Source: Aphrocallistes beatrix (lineage: Eukaryota > Porifera > Hexactinellida > Sceptrulophora > Aphrocallistidae). Taken from it: a stretch of DNA of 64,000 bases. The notes below the pieces were generated by a model. It was not told the origin of the DNA and did not search any database. It saw only the letters and a program-made list of their open reading frames with translations. The position numbers and the translations under genes are program-made. The stretch is from the NCBI GenBank assembly GCA_963281255.1, contig OY725491.1:5692857-5756856 (forward strand). The letters are read 5' to 3'. Positions 11,601-23,600 of the stretch are shown in pieces; the first letter of the stretch is position 1; every line of letters begins with the position of its first letter.

Positions 11601-12582
11601 AGTAAGAAAGGAGATTATTTTCCACTCGGTAAGTAGCTACAAAGAAGATAGTAAAGAACTACTATATGAATAAATTGCTTTTCGTTCGTTATATTATATG
11701 ATGTGATCACACGGAGTTGTTTACAAAATTTAACCAGTTAAAACATTATCAGTAAAAGTATGCAATTATTTGCATTCACGAATATCCTGCAAGAGAGTAG
11801 TATATCAGCTCAGGTTAGCTGTGAGTTGATGTACTTGTACTAAAGTATTAACCCGAGGATTACTTGGGGTCAAAGGTATAAATAGAAATGACCCAGCTTT
11901 CACTTTCATTTTCAGTTTACTTTCAATTAACTTTCACTTTCAATTCAACATTCCTGGACGTGCTCGGGTTAATCATTACATAATACATGAATAAGCGAAA
12001 GTGGATCCTTGAAACATGTGCCATAGTTGACTATGCATATATTATTAATAAAAAAGATAGCACATTGCGTTAATATTGCGTTAACACTTTCATAAATACT
12101 TTTCAATAACACTATTGAAAGTATTTGTTAATATTTGAAACTGTAAATTATGTAACAAAGCAGAATATGTCGTACATTTAAAGAATGTTTATAAAATATT
12201 GAAGCAAAATTGCATTCTTATAGAGTCAATGGGTACTTCTGAGGTTCAAGATGATGGTGGGGAAGTAAAATCACCAACGGGATCAATGTCTTCAAGATAC
12301 AACACTCCCCCTAGACCAAAGAATCTCCCCAAACCAAAGTCAAAGAGTTCTATGGATGAGTCGGGACAAGAAACACGTTGTGACATACCAGTAACTGTGA
12401 AACCTGATCAACCTAATATCTGTGATAGGCTGGCACCTAAAGATACTGAGAAGGATATACTTGTACATGAGATTCCTGAAGAGAGTTCTTTCAGCGGTTT
12501 TGGATATCCGAGTGATGACACCAGAAAGATTACTGATAAAAGCGCAGAGGTAGACAAGAAAAGCTATGAGAATTTGAAATAG
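4297..12582 (+). CDS. Receptor B: IgGFc-binding-type/FN3/Ig adhesion GPCR
   Basis: Inferred exons: 4297-5662, 7322-7600, 8241-8815, 9121-9435, 9599-9733, 10196-10697, 11005-11628, 12224-12582; all join in frame to 1384 aa. Residues 1-24 are a signal peptide; to about 455 is an IgGFc-binding protein N-terminal-type domain; 456-548 FN3; 549-640 Ig; 640-890 a GAIN-like region; the GPS has its cleavage motif H-L-T near residues 938-940; then seven helices; and from 1266 a cytoplasmic tail with an SH3-type proline motif and tyrosines. aGPCRs are cell-surface receptors that cleave themselves at the GPS and are activated by the exposed tethered agonist (here starting TSFAVFV). It is the middle member of the tandem array A-B-C. 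Ligand and G protein are unknown. Confidence 0.85.
5759..6685. mobile_element. Long-palindrome Tc1/mariner-like MITE in receptor B intron 1
   Basis: The two halves are near-complete inverted copies: the start CAGTGTGTCCGGAAATTATT is answered at the end by its reverse complement, and the arms run several hundred bases. TA dinucleotides flank it (5757-5758 and 6686-6687). The paralogous intron of C around 16855-16865 lacks it and keeps a single TA, giving an empty site. No transposase frame is present. Confidence 0.85.
7322..7600 (+). CDS. Receptor B exon 2: fibronectin type III domain
   Basis: A 279-nt exon, phase 1 at both ends (acceptor AATATAG, donor CAG|GTTTGA). The reading frame gives a Pro-rich lead, VTIEW in strand B, a tyrosine-rich middle, and the family's TTVLIEGLQPATDYSVTIAA segment. 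Open frame past 7600 is intron. C has the equivalent at 17976-18242 (267 nt). Confidence 0.8.
8241..8815 (+). CDS. Receptor B exon 3: Ig domain and start of GAIN-like region
   Basis: Acceptor TTTTCTTTAG before 8241, phase 1 in; donor AAG|GTAAGT, phase 0 out; 575 nt, the same length as the Ig exons of D (28927-29501) and E (45736-46310). The Ig core shows ECTAIGCPEP, VTWSGD and FICNATNSEG (Cys-Trp-Cys pattern of an I-set fold). The second half is helical, with ISGIIDELINVTHEQATNLT, as in the helical part of GAIN domains. Confidence 0.8.
9121..9733 (+). CDS. Receptor B exons 4-5: GAIN-like region (9121-9435 and 9599-9733)
   Basis: Two phase 0-0 exons of 315 and 135 nt. The first encodes LLTTLNTVENIASNATQRLE and a charged stretch ending SSNNRNLR; the second starts IATTILDTTE and ends just before the GPS exon. 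Position, phase and weak similarity to D (28492-28794, 28213-28338) and E (45261-45569, 44749-44874) identify it as GAIN core. The fold itself cannot be proved by eye. Confidence 0.7.
9891..10137. mobile_element. Tc1/mariner-like MITE in receptor B intron 5
   Basis: Terminal inverted repeats of about 40 bp contain CCTGGCCAAAAGTATTGGAA on the left and the reverse complement on the right; TA flanks both ends, the left one inside a (TA)n run. The equivalent intron of C (20812-21066) has no such element. Confidence 0.8.
10196..10697 (+). CDS. Receptor B exon 6: GPS and TM1-3
   Basis: Phase 0 in, phase 1 out (TTAG|GTAAGT). GPS: Cys in ACSFLGDAYW, then WSDEGL, then DCYTDHLTSFAVFV. Of the four canonical GPS cysteines only the first and third are present. 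TM1 is IVSYVVVSISFISLIVSLVL, TM2 follows VEANIVYFNYCLSL, and TM3 is the typical aGPCR LLHYLWLSVFVWTLCNGI. The same arrangement is found in A, C, D and E. Confidence 0.9.
11005..11628 (+). CDS. Receptor B exon 7: TM4-7
   Basis: A 624-nt exon, phase 1 to phase 1. It contains FGWTFPIVIPIITVAI (TM4), the extracellular-loop cysteine in HCFLTYEDG, TM5, STLILTPLLGIPWIILLL (TM6) and GFIITNGLMGIFFFFAI (TM7), then IRNTEVKKLL. Reading past the donor at 11629 gives a stop two codons later, so retention of this intron would yield a tail-less receptor. Confidence 0.9.
12224..12582 (+). CDS. Receptor B exon 8: cytoplasmic signalling tail
   Basis: Acceptor CTTATAG, phase 1 in, stop at 12580-12582. The tail has a proline-rich segment (TPPRPKNLPKPK, SH3-ligand-like), a serine-rich segment and a C-terminal SYENLK whose Tyr-x-Asn fits a Grb2-type SH2 ligand. 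In C and A an additional NIYDMLAP tyrosine is present; B has NICDRLAP instead, so that tyrosine is lost here. Confidence 0.8.
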
Positions 12583-12864
12583 TGGCGCAAACTTAGTAGT
12601 GACTCATGAATTTATTTTAAAATAATTGCTCAAACTGATCTGTTGCAGAAAATGAGAATATATTTTAAAAGTTATCTTCCCAGTGTATGATTGTTGTTTG
12701 CTATTGACCATTATATATTTGAATTAGCTTATCATTAGGGGCTTTTGTTTCATGTAAGACTAGAATCAGTTTTAAGCATTCCTCGATGAGAGATATTTCA
12801 TGTGATAGTATCATATATGACTCTGTAGGCCAAGGTATTGCCATTATTCCTAATTTCAGAATTC

Positions 12865-12870
12865 AATAAA
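12865..12870 (+). terminator. Polyadenylation signal of receptor B
   Basis: AATAAA in the context TTTCAGAATTCAATAAA, 283 nt past the stop. The same context recurs downstream of C (23595-23600). Confidence 0.6.
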
Positions 12871-15315
12871 ACTGATAATACTTGTATAAATCAAGATTTA
12901 TACTTAACAAATTATAGTTTTGCCTGAAAAATCCTCTGATGATATTTTTGATGATTAAAAATATTCATTAATGAAAATTTTCTTCAAATTTTTGGAAGTC
13001 GAACAAAATTAGTAAAAAGACTGAAAAAGGTGTTGCATCAATTAATGACTAATTAGATCCATCTCTGCTAGGCTATCAGATACTCTCAATGAATTGTCAG
13101 TCAAAATTTCCCAATAAGTATAAATGAACCACTTTCACTCATTACATTTTATCCATGGAAACGAATATTCCATTATTTTAATTCCACTAGTAGCAAAAAT
13201 AATACAATCTAAAAAAATGCAATTTAATTTCCAGGACAAGATTACACCCGTTTAGGTTGATAACATTAAACGGGGAATATCCATATTATGCAGTACAACT
13301 GAATGCAAATCATCAAACTTTCTCAATTAAATTATCCTCATTTTTATCAGTATATATCAATTGAATGTGGAAATTTTATCCAATTGTTTTGACTAGTCTA
13401 TAGGATACCTTTATCTGTAAACTGCTTAAGAGACAAACTTAAAGGTGAATTATCCTATTGAAACAAATGTAGTTAGCATCGCATAGTCACCGTATTGCAG
13501 ATGCTAATAATAGAAAAGAGGATAATTTAAATTGCTTCAATGAATTCAGGCACCAGGGCCGTAAACTAGATATTGATATATATATGAACTATGGGTTTAT
13601 TTGTAACACAATATGCACATATCCAATGACTAACATACATGTATTATTACTTACTGTTAGCACCATGTCAAATAAATTATTGCAATATACTCGTATATGT
13701 GTATGTGTCATGTTAACAATATATTGTATTTTTATCAAATTCGTTCAATCAACATCTCTAAAGGGTAAGATTTTCTAATAATATTTATGAAAAGTTTAGA
13801 AAAATTATTTTAAACAAAATCTAAGGATTTTGAGTCAAACTATCTGCCAACCAACCACTTTTTATGTGCAATAAGGATAGAAAATATAGACAATCTGCTT
13901 CAAGAATCTTAGGAATAAGGCGAAATTCCGTCATCTTTCGCTGGAATTTTGTTTGGTTGTGCGAATTGATTGTATCTCGGCATCAAGTGGTAAGTCTCTA
14001 CAAGTTCGATATCTAAGCGAAGTGCTCGCAACTCTGCAATTTAGACAATTCAATTTTACCTTTTTATGAATTAGATGCTTCACTTTCTCACTAGCAAACG
14101 ATCGATTTCAGTTTTTTAATACCGTACGGGCATGGACAGATGTATAACATAGTCCATGCTATAATGGTATCTCCTTTTTGAAGTTGCATTCAGATTGAAA
14201 ATTAACTTTGTGAGATACACGTAATAGTAATACGCATACGTTAGTATATTATTGCATTTTAATAGTATAAAAGTGAAGGAGCCATTGAATTAGAAACGGG
14301 GGGGTACAACCGTGGTAGTCGGGGATTTGTTGCGTTGTTGGGTGGGATGGCATTAATTCAGATGTCATTTGCAAAATATTGTGACATGGATCTAGCAAAC
14401 AAAACTTATCAATTTCTCGCTTCGTGTTTGTAACTAAGATCGATAATGTTCGTTGTAGAGGCTATGAAACTATCTCAGCTGCTCAGAATCGAGAGGTGTT
14501 TTTGCGAGTTATTGGACTTTGAAGTTAACGATCCAACCATTTTCCGCTGTGTTTAAACTTTCAAATATCCTAACTCGCAAAACATCACAATTCTGAGCTG
14601 CTGAGGTGAAAGCTGAAACGATTCTATATAGCATGCTAACTCTCTGGTGATCTTCTAAGAAGATAATGGAGATTGCTAATTTCTATTTGCAGGTTGTTGA
14701 TCAAAGTAACGATTTTGACATCCCAAATCCCCCTTTAAGGCTTGAGGGTTTTTAGATGAAGTATTAGAAAGCCCTAAAACAAGGATTTTATGAAAATTTA
14801 TAAATCAACCCATTTCTTGCATTCATTGTTTCTCACTAACTACTCAAACTTAATACCTTTTGAATCGACGGTGTTGAAGCTTATAAGCTATAAAGTGGAT
14901 AAGAGCAACCATAGACAGCGGAAACGCGAAGTGTATATAACCCCTTTTGCCCCACTAAACAAGACCTTCAGGTAGTCTTATCTCCCCTGAAGTTTTATCT
15001 TGGCGTCAATCTCTTTAATATTAAGAAGTTGTGATAACTTTGACAAATTCCTTCAATAAATAATTCTTATTTTCAACGGATTGATTGACGTGTTTTACCT
15101 TACATCAATATATTGTGTATCTTAAAAACTAAGTATCCAAATTTCTTTTTGAACTGAGTTAAATGAAATATGTACTCGCTCTAATAATCCGAAACCATTT
15201 TTTATCTTTTACAGGCCAATTGGATTTTTAAACTAGTATATAGGTCCAAATCTTTGTCTGGGGAGGCAAAGTCCCCTAATAATAATTTGTTTCCGCTGCC
15301 ACTGAAAGCAGGGTA
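12871..15315. other. Spacer between receptors B and C
   Basis: No gene or full repeat is recognised. About 13930-14060 holds a diverged fragment of the R1-type words (GTGCGAATTGATTG, ATCTAAGCGAAGT). Small frames at 13584-13778 and 14790-14975 have no domain, no paralogue and no splice support. Confidence 0.5.
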
Positions 15316-15402
15316 TTATCAATTATCAACAGTAGACTATTATATGCCTTCTAGTTTATATTTTTGGTCAGTATTAACATAAAGTTTACTATTGGAGTAA
15401 CC
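15316..15402 (+). promoter_or_regulatory. Conserved upstream region of receptor C
   Basis: Matches 4208-4296 upstream of B, including the ACTATTATATGCCTTCTAG block. It supports the ATG at 15403 rather than the in-frame ATG at 15364, because the latter sits inside this conserved non-coding stretch and would bury the signal peptide. Confidence 0.45.
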
Positions 15403-18400
15403 ATGACTCTATCTTTTTCAAGAACAGTTCTTTTGTTAATTCTTCTACAAATGGCACTAACAATGGTATACCAGCAAAATCTTTGCAGAAGAAGTACTAA
15501 AGGAAAACATTTCATTATTGCTTTTCCACAAAACTTTGGAGATAGGCGATCTTTTATAGATCTACATGTATTAATTGTTACCTTTCACGATGGAATTACA
15601 GAAGTTAAGATAAACAGCTCATACAAATTATTAGACAACACTTATTTCATTCAAGCTGTAATTATTCAACCTAGGAGTTTTGTACGGGTAAACATACCAG
15701 GAGAATTAGAATTATTCGGAACAGAGAAAAGTTTCAAAACAATTGAAATTACAACAGATTTTGAGGTATCTGTTGATTCATTTAATTTAGAACGAACCAC
15801 TTCAGACGGTTTCTTGGCAATCCCTACAGCAAATTTCGGCACTCAATATGTTGTTACAAGTTATGTAGGACCTCGTAATTCATTTGATGGAACATTCTTT
15901 ACGATTATTGGATCTCAAAATGATACAATTGTTTCAGTTCAATTGACGTCTCAAGTTTTTTACGATAACAAACAATATAATTCCAGTGATACATTAAATC
16001 TAAATCTTTCAAAGTATGAAGTAATCCAAATCTTATCATTATATGATTTAACTGGAAGCATAATTAGCAGTGATAAACCAATAGGAGTTATAAGCGGTCA
16101 TTCTTGCACTAGTAACCCCTTCCGTTCAGGATGCGATGTCCTATTAGAGCAGAACATACCAGTGAGTGATTGGGGTACAAAACATTTCTACTCCACAACT
16201 GGAAAACAGAATGGAACTTCCATATACCGTATGATTGCCTTCTTCAATGATACTTCATTCAATGTCAATGGTACAGATATTACACTAAACTCTGGAAGTT
16301 TCAGTGAGTTCGATTTATCTGGTAATGGACTCATTGTCACTTCAAAACCAGTTTCTATGATTCAGATTTTATTCGAAATAAATGGTGTTGAGTTAGATCC
16401 ATCAATTGTCCATGTGCCTACTGAAGAACAGTTTGTATCAACGCTAGGATTCGTGACACCGGATCTATCTAGTTTTGCATCTGATGAGATTATCAATTTT
16501 GTGAATGTAATGGTAAAATCTGATAAAAAATCTTCATTAAAATTGAATGGAAATCAGATCAATTATGCAAATGCTTCTCTTCTGCCATTTGTTGTGGACC
16601 AAAATAAAATAATCGGTTCAGATTATGATTTGCTTGTAATTCGGCTTTTGAGTGAGGAAAGAGTATACTACATCACTCAAGAATTAACCAACTATTCTCC
16701 TATGTCTGCAATTGTATATGGATTTGCAAGAGGCATATCATATGGCTTTGTTCCTCGACTTGCAGGTTATAAACATTTATTCATTTTGATTACTCTGTGC
16801 CTAAGGTGTTTACTAATAATTTTGCATCGTAATAGAAAGAAATTATACTAATCTGTAAGTACATACTGAAAAGATGTATGAACTCAGATGAGATGTATCT
16901 GCATACTTTTAAAAAAGGCTCAACAAGTATGTCCTATTAATATACAATTGACTCCTCTTGATAGAGCCACATCGGTCAGAGGAGAATTTCATCCGATTAA
17001 GCGGAGAACCCCATTAACTGAAAAAAGTTAGCATGTATTAGCTGCTTTTCGCATGATAATTCCTATATAAAATGACCCGATTAACCGATTGGCTCCATCA
17101 AGCGGAGTAAGCTGTATTTCAAATATAATAAAAAACCCCCACAGACGGGATGGAAGTGTGCTTCCAAATCTCACAAGTCACCTTTATTATACTTAAATAA
17201 TCAATTCCAGTCCATGTCGTTAAAAGTTATTTTATGATCGAATTGATTAATCGTAACATATAACACACTTTAATTGTTGTTAACAATCAAATTATAGACT
17301 CAAAATAGCAGTATTCAATCATTTATATGAAATAGAATCGTATGAATGACATTATAAAAGGCTGATAATTGATTGGTTCTCACATAAACCAATGAATTTC
17401 AATCACAAATAGTTCTTTTGATTGTATGCATAAGTCACTACTATTTGATTCCAATGTATTTGCATTATAAAATAATCGAATTTGATTGACCAGCACATTT
17501 TGTCACCTATCTCGGCGAGGTGTGAACTCTGCGAGGTGTGAACACCGAGGTGCACATCTCCATATCACTTTGCACCTACTGTAAAAATTTCAGGACGATA
17601 TCTCTTAAACTCCGGTCAGGACACGAATTTCGGACGGCCGGCCGACCGGCCGGAACATCCTCATTTTAGTACTGTGCATCCTATACTATTAGTATAGTAG
17701 CTATGCCACTATACTAATACTATAGGAAGCACACTAAAAATGCATGAATCTATCAAGAATGAAAACTAACTAATATAACATTTTGAAGCATTATTAATGT
17801 TCGATTTTTATCAGTTGCCAAAAGTCTCAAAATTTTATCATTTTCTAGAATTGTACTAGTGTGTATAAACAATATTTGCAAACAAAATGACTCAATAATA
17901 GTACAAATAGTTGATCTCACCTGCTATACAATTATTTCTGTCCATATTAAATAGAATATCTTTTAGTAAATTTAGTACCATTTCCGCAAGCAACTACTAT
18001 TGTTGATGGAAAGAATCCAGATAAAGTAACGATAGAATGGGAAGAATACTTGTCAATGTATACAGTATTACACTATTCATTCTGTGTCACAAAACTGAAC
18101 AAAATTGATTGTGAGAAGTATTTCATAACATCTAGCACAACAGTCTTGATAGAAGGATTACAAGCAGCAACAAATTATTCTGTAACAATTGTAGCAGTAA
18201 CTGAGACATGTCAAAGTCTAGCTAGACTTACCTTTCAAACAGGTTTGACCTTCAATTTTGTATTTAATTTATGATGTCATAATATGTGTAAAACTATACT
18301 AATGATGCTAAAACTGTATATTAAATAGATAGACAGATATAGTAAATTATTTTTTACAATAATTGAAACAATATCCTGATATACAGTATAAATGTGTATT

Positions 18401-21400
18401 TTCAAAACACAAATTTCCAGTCAATTAATTATAGCAGAAATAATCCATGCATAATTATGACGTTAGTCAATAATGAAATAGAACACGATCAAGATCAAAA
18501 TTTCAAATTGTGATCCCTATCTCGATCATTTTTTTGATCGTTTTGTGAAGTAGAGTACATTTTTTGTTATATTTAATATAGAAACTAGGTCTTAAGCAGA
18601 TTAGAACTGATAGAATGGCGACACTTGTGACTCACTGGCCATCATTCCAGCATATCTACAACTTTGAACATTTCTTAAAATCATTTTATGCAAAAAGAAT
18701 CGTGATCGTGTTTGAATGATCAATGCTCACACAATCCTAATGTTCTATGTATAGTTAAGTTTATGACAAACCAGTTTATATGTGTTCTATAGAACTGGTG
18801 TTATTAATGTATAGCATATTGATGTCAGTCATACTGTATGTGCATAGCAATATCTTACCTCATTTAATAACTATACCTCCTTTGCATGTGATTAATTTGA
18901 TATATTATTTCTTTAGCTCCACTTTCACAACTAAATATATCTGCAACAATCACCTCTCCTGTACAAGATATTGAAGAGATAATTACCGACCTAACTACGC
19001 GTGCAAATTTTAATCTCACTCAAGAATGCACTGCTATAGGATTTCCTCAACCAACTGTGACATGGAGTGGAGATCTGAGTATGAAATTCGTCACCGGAAA
19101 TGTATTGTCAATAAAACCTGGAGATTTAGAGGAAATAAAAGATATAAATCCACTAAGGTTCATTTGTAATGCGACGAATTCTGAAGGTTCTGATTCAAAG
19201 ATCGTCAAAATATTGGTCAGAATTGATATTTCTGGCATCATTGATGAATTAATTAATGTAACTCATGAACAAGCAACCAATCTTACGAACATTATCACTA
19301 TAAACACAAACGGTGTTGATACATCGGCGGATAATACTACTGAAATACAGGAATTGGAGAAAAATGCAGAAGATTTTGAAAATATAGTCGGAAAATATCT
19401 AAATACAAATGAAGCATTGAATAATAATACAGTGATAAATTTATTGGACACAGCGCAAGCAATCATCTTCAAAGATAGCGAATTTAAAGAGGAAGAAGTT
19501 AAGGTAAGTACCATCAAATACAATGGACTCGTTTTAATCGGGACATATCAATCTGTTCATTTTGGTCTCCAAGAAAGTGTATTTTAACTTTAACTTAAAT
19601 CTAAGTATTGGAATGGTGCTATTCTTAGCATATTTTCTCAAATAAATTGCCTACATTTAGATAAACCAATAGTGCTAAAACATTTTATCTAAAATAATGT
19701 TATATTGCACTTAATATTAAGCTGGAATTTGCCCTAAGAATGTCGGAACTTGTTTTGCTAATTCAAATAAGTTTAAGTGAAATTCCTCTGACATTTTAGG
19801 TCATTTTTCTACTCCTCTAATTCCTTAGGTCAAATTCCTATCTTGATTTTAGGTCATTTTCCTGTAAGTTTTAGGTCACATTTCCATTTAATTTAGATCA
19901 AATTCTGCGTGCTCATTTTAATGACAAGTTGGTTAGGTCGAATAGGACAGAAACATTAATGGATACATGTCAAAGATACTGAGGAGATTAAATTTTTAAA
20001 AATTAGTTGTTTATTATTTATACTACATGTCCATTAGTATTATACAGGCCCGGCGGAAGCAACTTTTTATTGGTCCGGCCAAAGCGGAAGTTGGTCCGGC
20101 CAAAGCAGAAGTTGGTCCGGCCAAAAGCAAATTAGCATATGAAAATAAGCCATAATGGCATAAAATTGGTCCGGCCAAAGCCGGACCAGCCGGACCAGTT
20201 CCGTCGGCCCTGTTATACATATGTTAATTTAATTTGTCATAGTCTGAAGTTCAGAGAGGACAAAATAACATCGCTCCAGCTTCTTCAGTCTTACTCACAA
20301 CTCTAAACACTGTAGAAAACATAGCTTCAAATGCTGCACAAAGATTGGAGGATTCGGAGAATGGTACCAGTTTAATTTATAGAGCTAGAACAATCACAGT
20401 GATTGCACAGAATATAAATCTAAGTGAAATCGATTCTAAACCATCAAATCTTATAATCCCTAAAGAAGAAAATGGAATTGAGGATGGCATAGAAGAGAGA
20501 ATTCAAATCCAACCTGAGAACTTTGGAATACTTTCATCAAATAATCGCAATCTTAGAGTGAGTTAATATACTTAGCATAATTATAAATACAAATTTTCAA
20601 TAAATTTGATAAACATAGTACAACTATGTAGTACGTATATTTCGTACAAAACAATCTGTAAATGCAACTTTGCACCAATTATATTTTGTAAATGTAGATT
20701 GCAACTACAATAGTCAACACTATGGAAATAAAATCTTCAAAGTTATTTACTAATATTATTTCATTGGTGATTCCATCAAAGAGAGATCAGAAGATAAGAC
20801 TTACAAAACCGGTAAGTTTTCTTACACAGCTCTAATGCAGACTAATTACTAAGTGGCGTAATTGGGCATAAATATTAAAATACTATTAATCGATCAGTAA
20901 TTGTTCCAAACAATTTAATTCTACTCAAAAGTTTTCATTTTTTCCGTAACAAGTCATGTGATTCCTTCTAAAGTTATTTTAGTACCCTATGTCCTCCTTA
21001 AATGTACATATAATAAGCTAAACTTACGGAAATTATTTCAAATACACCTTTCTCAAATCTTTTTAGGTGAAATTATTTTTTCCCATATCTCGAGATAATC
21101 CAAATGGTCTCAAGCAAGTATGCTCCTTTCTCGGTGATGCCTATTGGTCGGATGAAGGTTTGAGAACAGATGAGATGGATAATGTCACATATTGCTACAC
21201 AGATCACCTCACAAGTTTTGCAATCTTTGTTACGCCTAGAGATTTAGGGCCTGATAATAGAATTGCATCTATCGTCAGTTATGCAGTTGTATCGATCTCA
21301 TTCATCTCCTTAATCGTATCCCTAGTCCTGTTCATACTTAGCGGTAAGAAGTTCTTCAAGGTAGAGGCAAACATTGTGTATTTCAACTACTGTCTGTCAC

Positions 21401-23302
21401 TAACATTGGCTTTCGGGTTATTCCTATTTGGAATTGAGACTGGGAAATTTAACGAAATTTTGTGCAAAATCATAGCTTTTCTCCTCCATTATCTCTGGCT
21501 CTCTGTGTTTGTATGGACTCTCTGCAATGGAATCTTGATTATCTACAAGCTGACATTAGGTAAGCAATCTAAAATACGAACATCAATGTTCAAAGTTTAT
21601 TGGAGCGCTTCGCATGCTTAGATTGCGTGGCTAGTGGACACTTTGTGTCCGCATGCCTGAGGAATGGCATGTTGATGAGTATCAGAATGGAATGATTAGG
21701 AATGTTTTTAGTATATTAGTAGAGTTAATTAATTATTATAACTAAGTAGATATATCGGAGTATATTTATTCATTTATAATAATAAAGTGGCTATTGACAC
21801 ATACCGATTGGTGGCAATAGACTCACGCTTTTAATAATGAGTTATTGCGAAATTGATTCTTTAGGTGTTTTGAGTCAGCACAAGATATATCTATACTTGA
21901 TAGTATTCGGATGGACATTTCCTATCGTTATTCCAATCATTACAGTCGCAGTTAAATATGACAAATACGTAACCACAGCTCAACACTGCTTTTTGACGTA
22001 TGAAGATGGAATTATCTGGGCTTTTATTGCTCCAATTATAGCTATCATCTTTGTCAATATGGTTATACTCGTTATATCAGTCATTCGGATTTCAACTACC
22101 AAATTTGGGTCTGAAAAACTGAAAGAGAAACAAGTGATCAAGACTGCACTTGTTTCAACTTTAATCTTAACTCCATTACTGGGTATTCCTTGGATCATCC
22201 TACTACTCAACATCTTCATAGTCGACCCAGCAGTACAGTGGGGTTTCATCATCACCAATGGACTAATGGGGATCTTTTTCTTCTTTGCAATCACCATACG
22301 AAACGCTGAAGTTAAGAAATTGTTAAAACTGAAGAAAGGAGAATATTCTCAGGTGTCTGCCAGTACCGAAAACAAGCCATCTGGTATTTTGAGTAAGAAG
22401 TTCAAAATGTCTGTGTCACGAGATATAACAGAGACAATAAATCCGATTAACACAGCCGCAAGTAAGAAAGAAGATTATTTCCCATTCGGTAAGTAGCTGT
22501 AAAGGAAATTGTAAAGAAATACGTAGATGAATACATTGCTTATAGTTCGTTATATTCTATGATGTGATCATATGGAATTTTTCACGAAATCTAATCAGTT
22601 AAAAAAACATTATCTGTAAAAGTATGCATTGTTTGCATTCAAGAATATCCTACAATCCTGCAGGATATATCAACTCTTGTTTGCTGTGAGTTAATTTATC
22701 AAACTATTAATCATTAGAGGAATACATGAAAAAACGAAAGTGGATTCTTGAAACATGTGTCATAGTTGGCTATGCATACATTATCAATAAGAAATATAAT
22801 ACAACTTCATTACGTTAACAATTTCATAAATACTTTTAAATAACACTATTAAAAAGTATTTGTTGATATTAGAAACTGTAAATTATGTAACAAAGCAGAA
22901 TATGTCGTACATTTACATAAAATTTAGAAAATATTGAAGCAAAACTGTATTCTTATAGAGCCAATGGGTACTTCTGAGGTTCAAGATGATGGTGGGGAAG
23001 TAAAACCATCAACAAGATACAACACACCTCCTAGACCAAAGAACCTCCCCAAACCAAAGTCAAAGAGTTCTATGGATGAGTCGGGACAAGAAACACGTTG
23101 TGACGTACCAGTAACTGTAAAACCTGATCAACCTAACATCTACGATATGCTGGCACCTAAGGATATTGAGAGGGATTCGCTTGTATACGAGATTCCTGAA
23201 GAGAGTTCTTTCAGCGGTTTTGAATATCCGAGTGATGCTGCCAGAAATATTAATGATAAAAGCGCGGAGGTAGACAAGAAAATCTATGAGAACTTGAAAT
23301 AG
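15403..23302 (+). CDS. Receptor C: IgGFc-binding-type/FN3/Ig adhesion GPCR
   Basis: Inferred exons: 15403-16765 (signal peptide MTLSFSRTVLLLILLQMAL and IgGFc-binding-type domain), 17976-18242 (FN3), 18917-19503 (Ig and helical region), 20243-20557 and 20698-20811 (GAIN-like), 21067-21559 (GPS, TM1-3), 21865-22488 (TM4-7), 22959-23302 (tail). They join in frame to 1368 aa. Same architecture and phases as B. The GPS reads CYTDHLTSFAIFV. The tail keeps the proline motif TPPRPKNLPKPK and has both NIYDMLAP and C-terminal KIYENLK. The GPS exon is closer to A than to B (both have RDLGPDNRIA), which hints at gene conversion or a more recent A/C common ancestor. Role inferred as a surface receptor; ligand unknown. 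Confidence 0.85.
17672..17734. repeat. Hairpin in receptor C intron 1
   Basis: Arms 17674-17697 and 17709-17732 are inverted copies built on CTATACTATTAGTATAG. Just before it lies a GC-rich palindromic run (GGACGGCCGGCCGACCGGCCGG, 17632-17653). The corresponding B intron has neither. Confidence 0.6.
20047..20212. mobile_element. Small GC-rich terminal-repeat element in receptor C intron 3
   Basis: The ends are inverted (GGCCCGGCGGAA against the complement of TTCCGTCGGCC). Inside are four to five copies of TTGGTCCGGCCAAAGC. A 7-bp direct repeat TTATACA flanks it (20040-20046 and 20213-20219). B shows the empty site near 9085-9092 with a single TTATACA. The superfamily is not certain. Confidence 0.75.
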
Positions 23303-23594
23303 TGGCGCTAACTTAATAGTGACTCATGAATTTCTTTTAACATAATTGCTCAAACTGATCTGTTATAGAAAAATGAGAATATATTTTTATTTTAAAAATT
23401 ATATTCCCAGTGTATGATCATGTGTATGATTATTGTTTGCTATTAACCTTTGTATATTTGAATTAGCTTATCATTAGGGACTTTTGTTTTCGTGTAAAAC
23501 TAGAACCATTTTGAGCATTCCTCGATGAGAGATATTTCAGGTGTATATGACTCTGTAGGCCAAGGTATTGTCATTATTCCTAATTTCAGAATTC

Positions 23595-23600
23595 AATAAA
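23595..23600 (+). terminator. Polyadenylation signal of receptor C
   Basis: AATAAA in the same TTTCAGAATTCAATAAA context as at 12865-12870, 293 nt past the stop. Confidence 0.6.

Noticed and set aside
15364..15402. Earlier ATG for receptor C
   Set aside because: It lies in the non-coding block conserved with B, and a start at 15403 gives the same signal peptide as in B.
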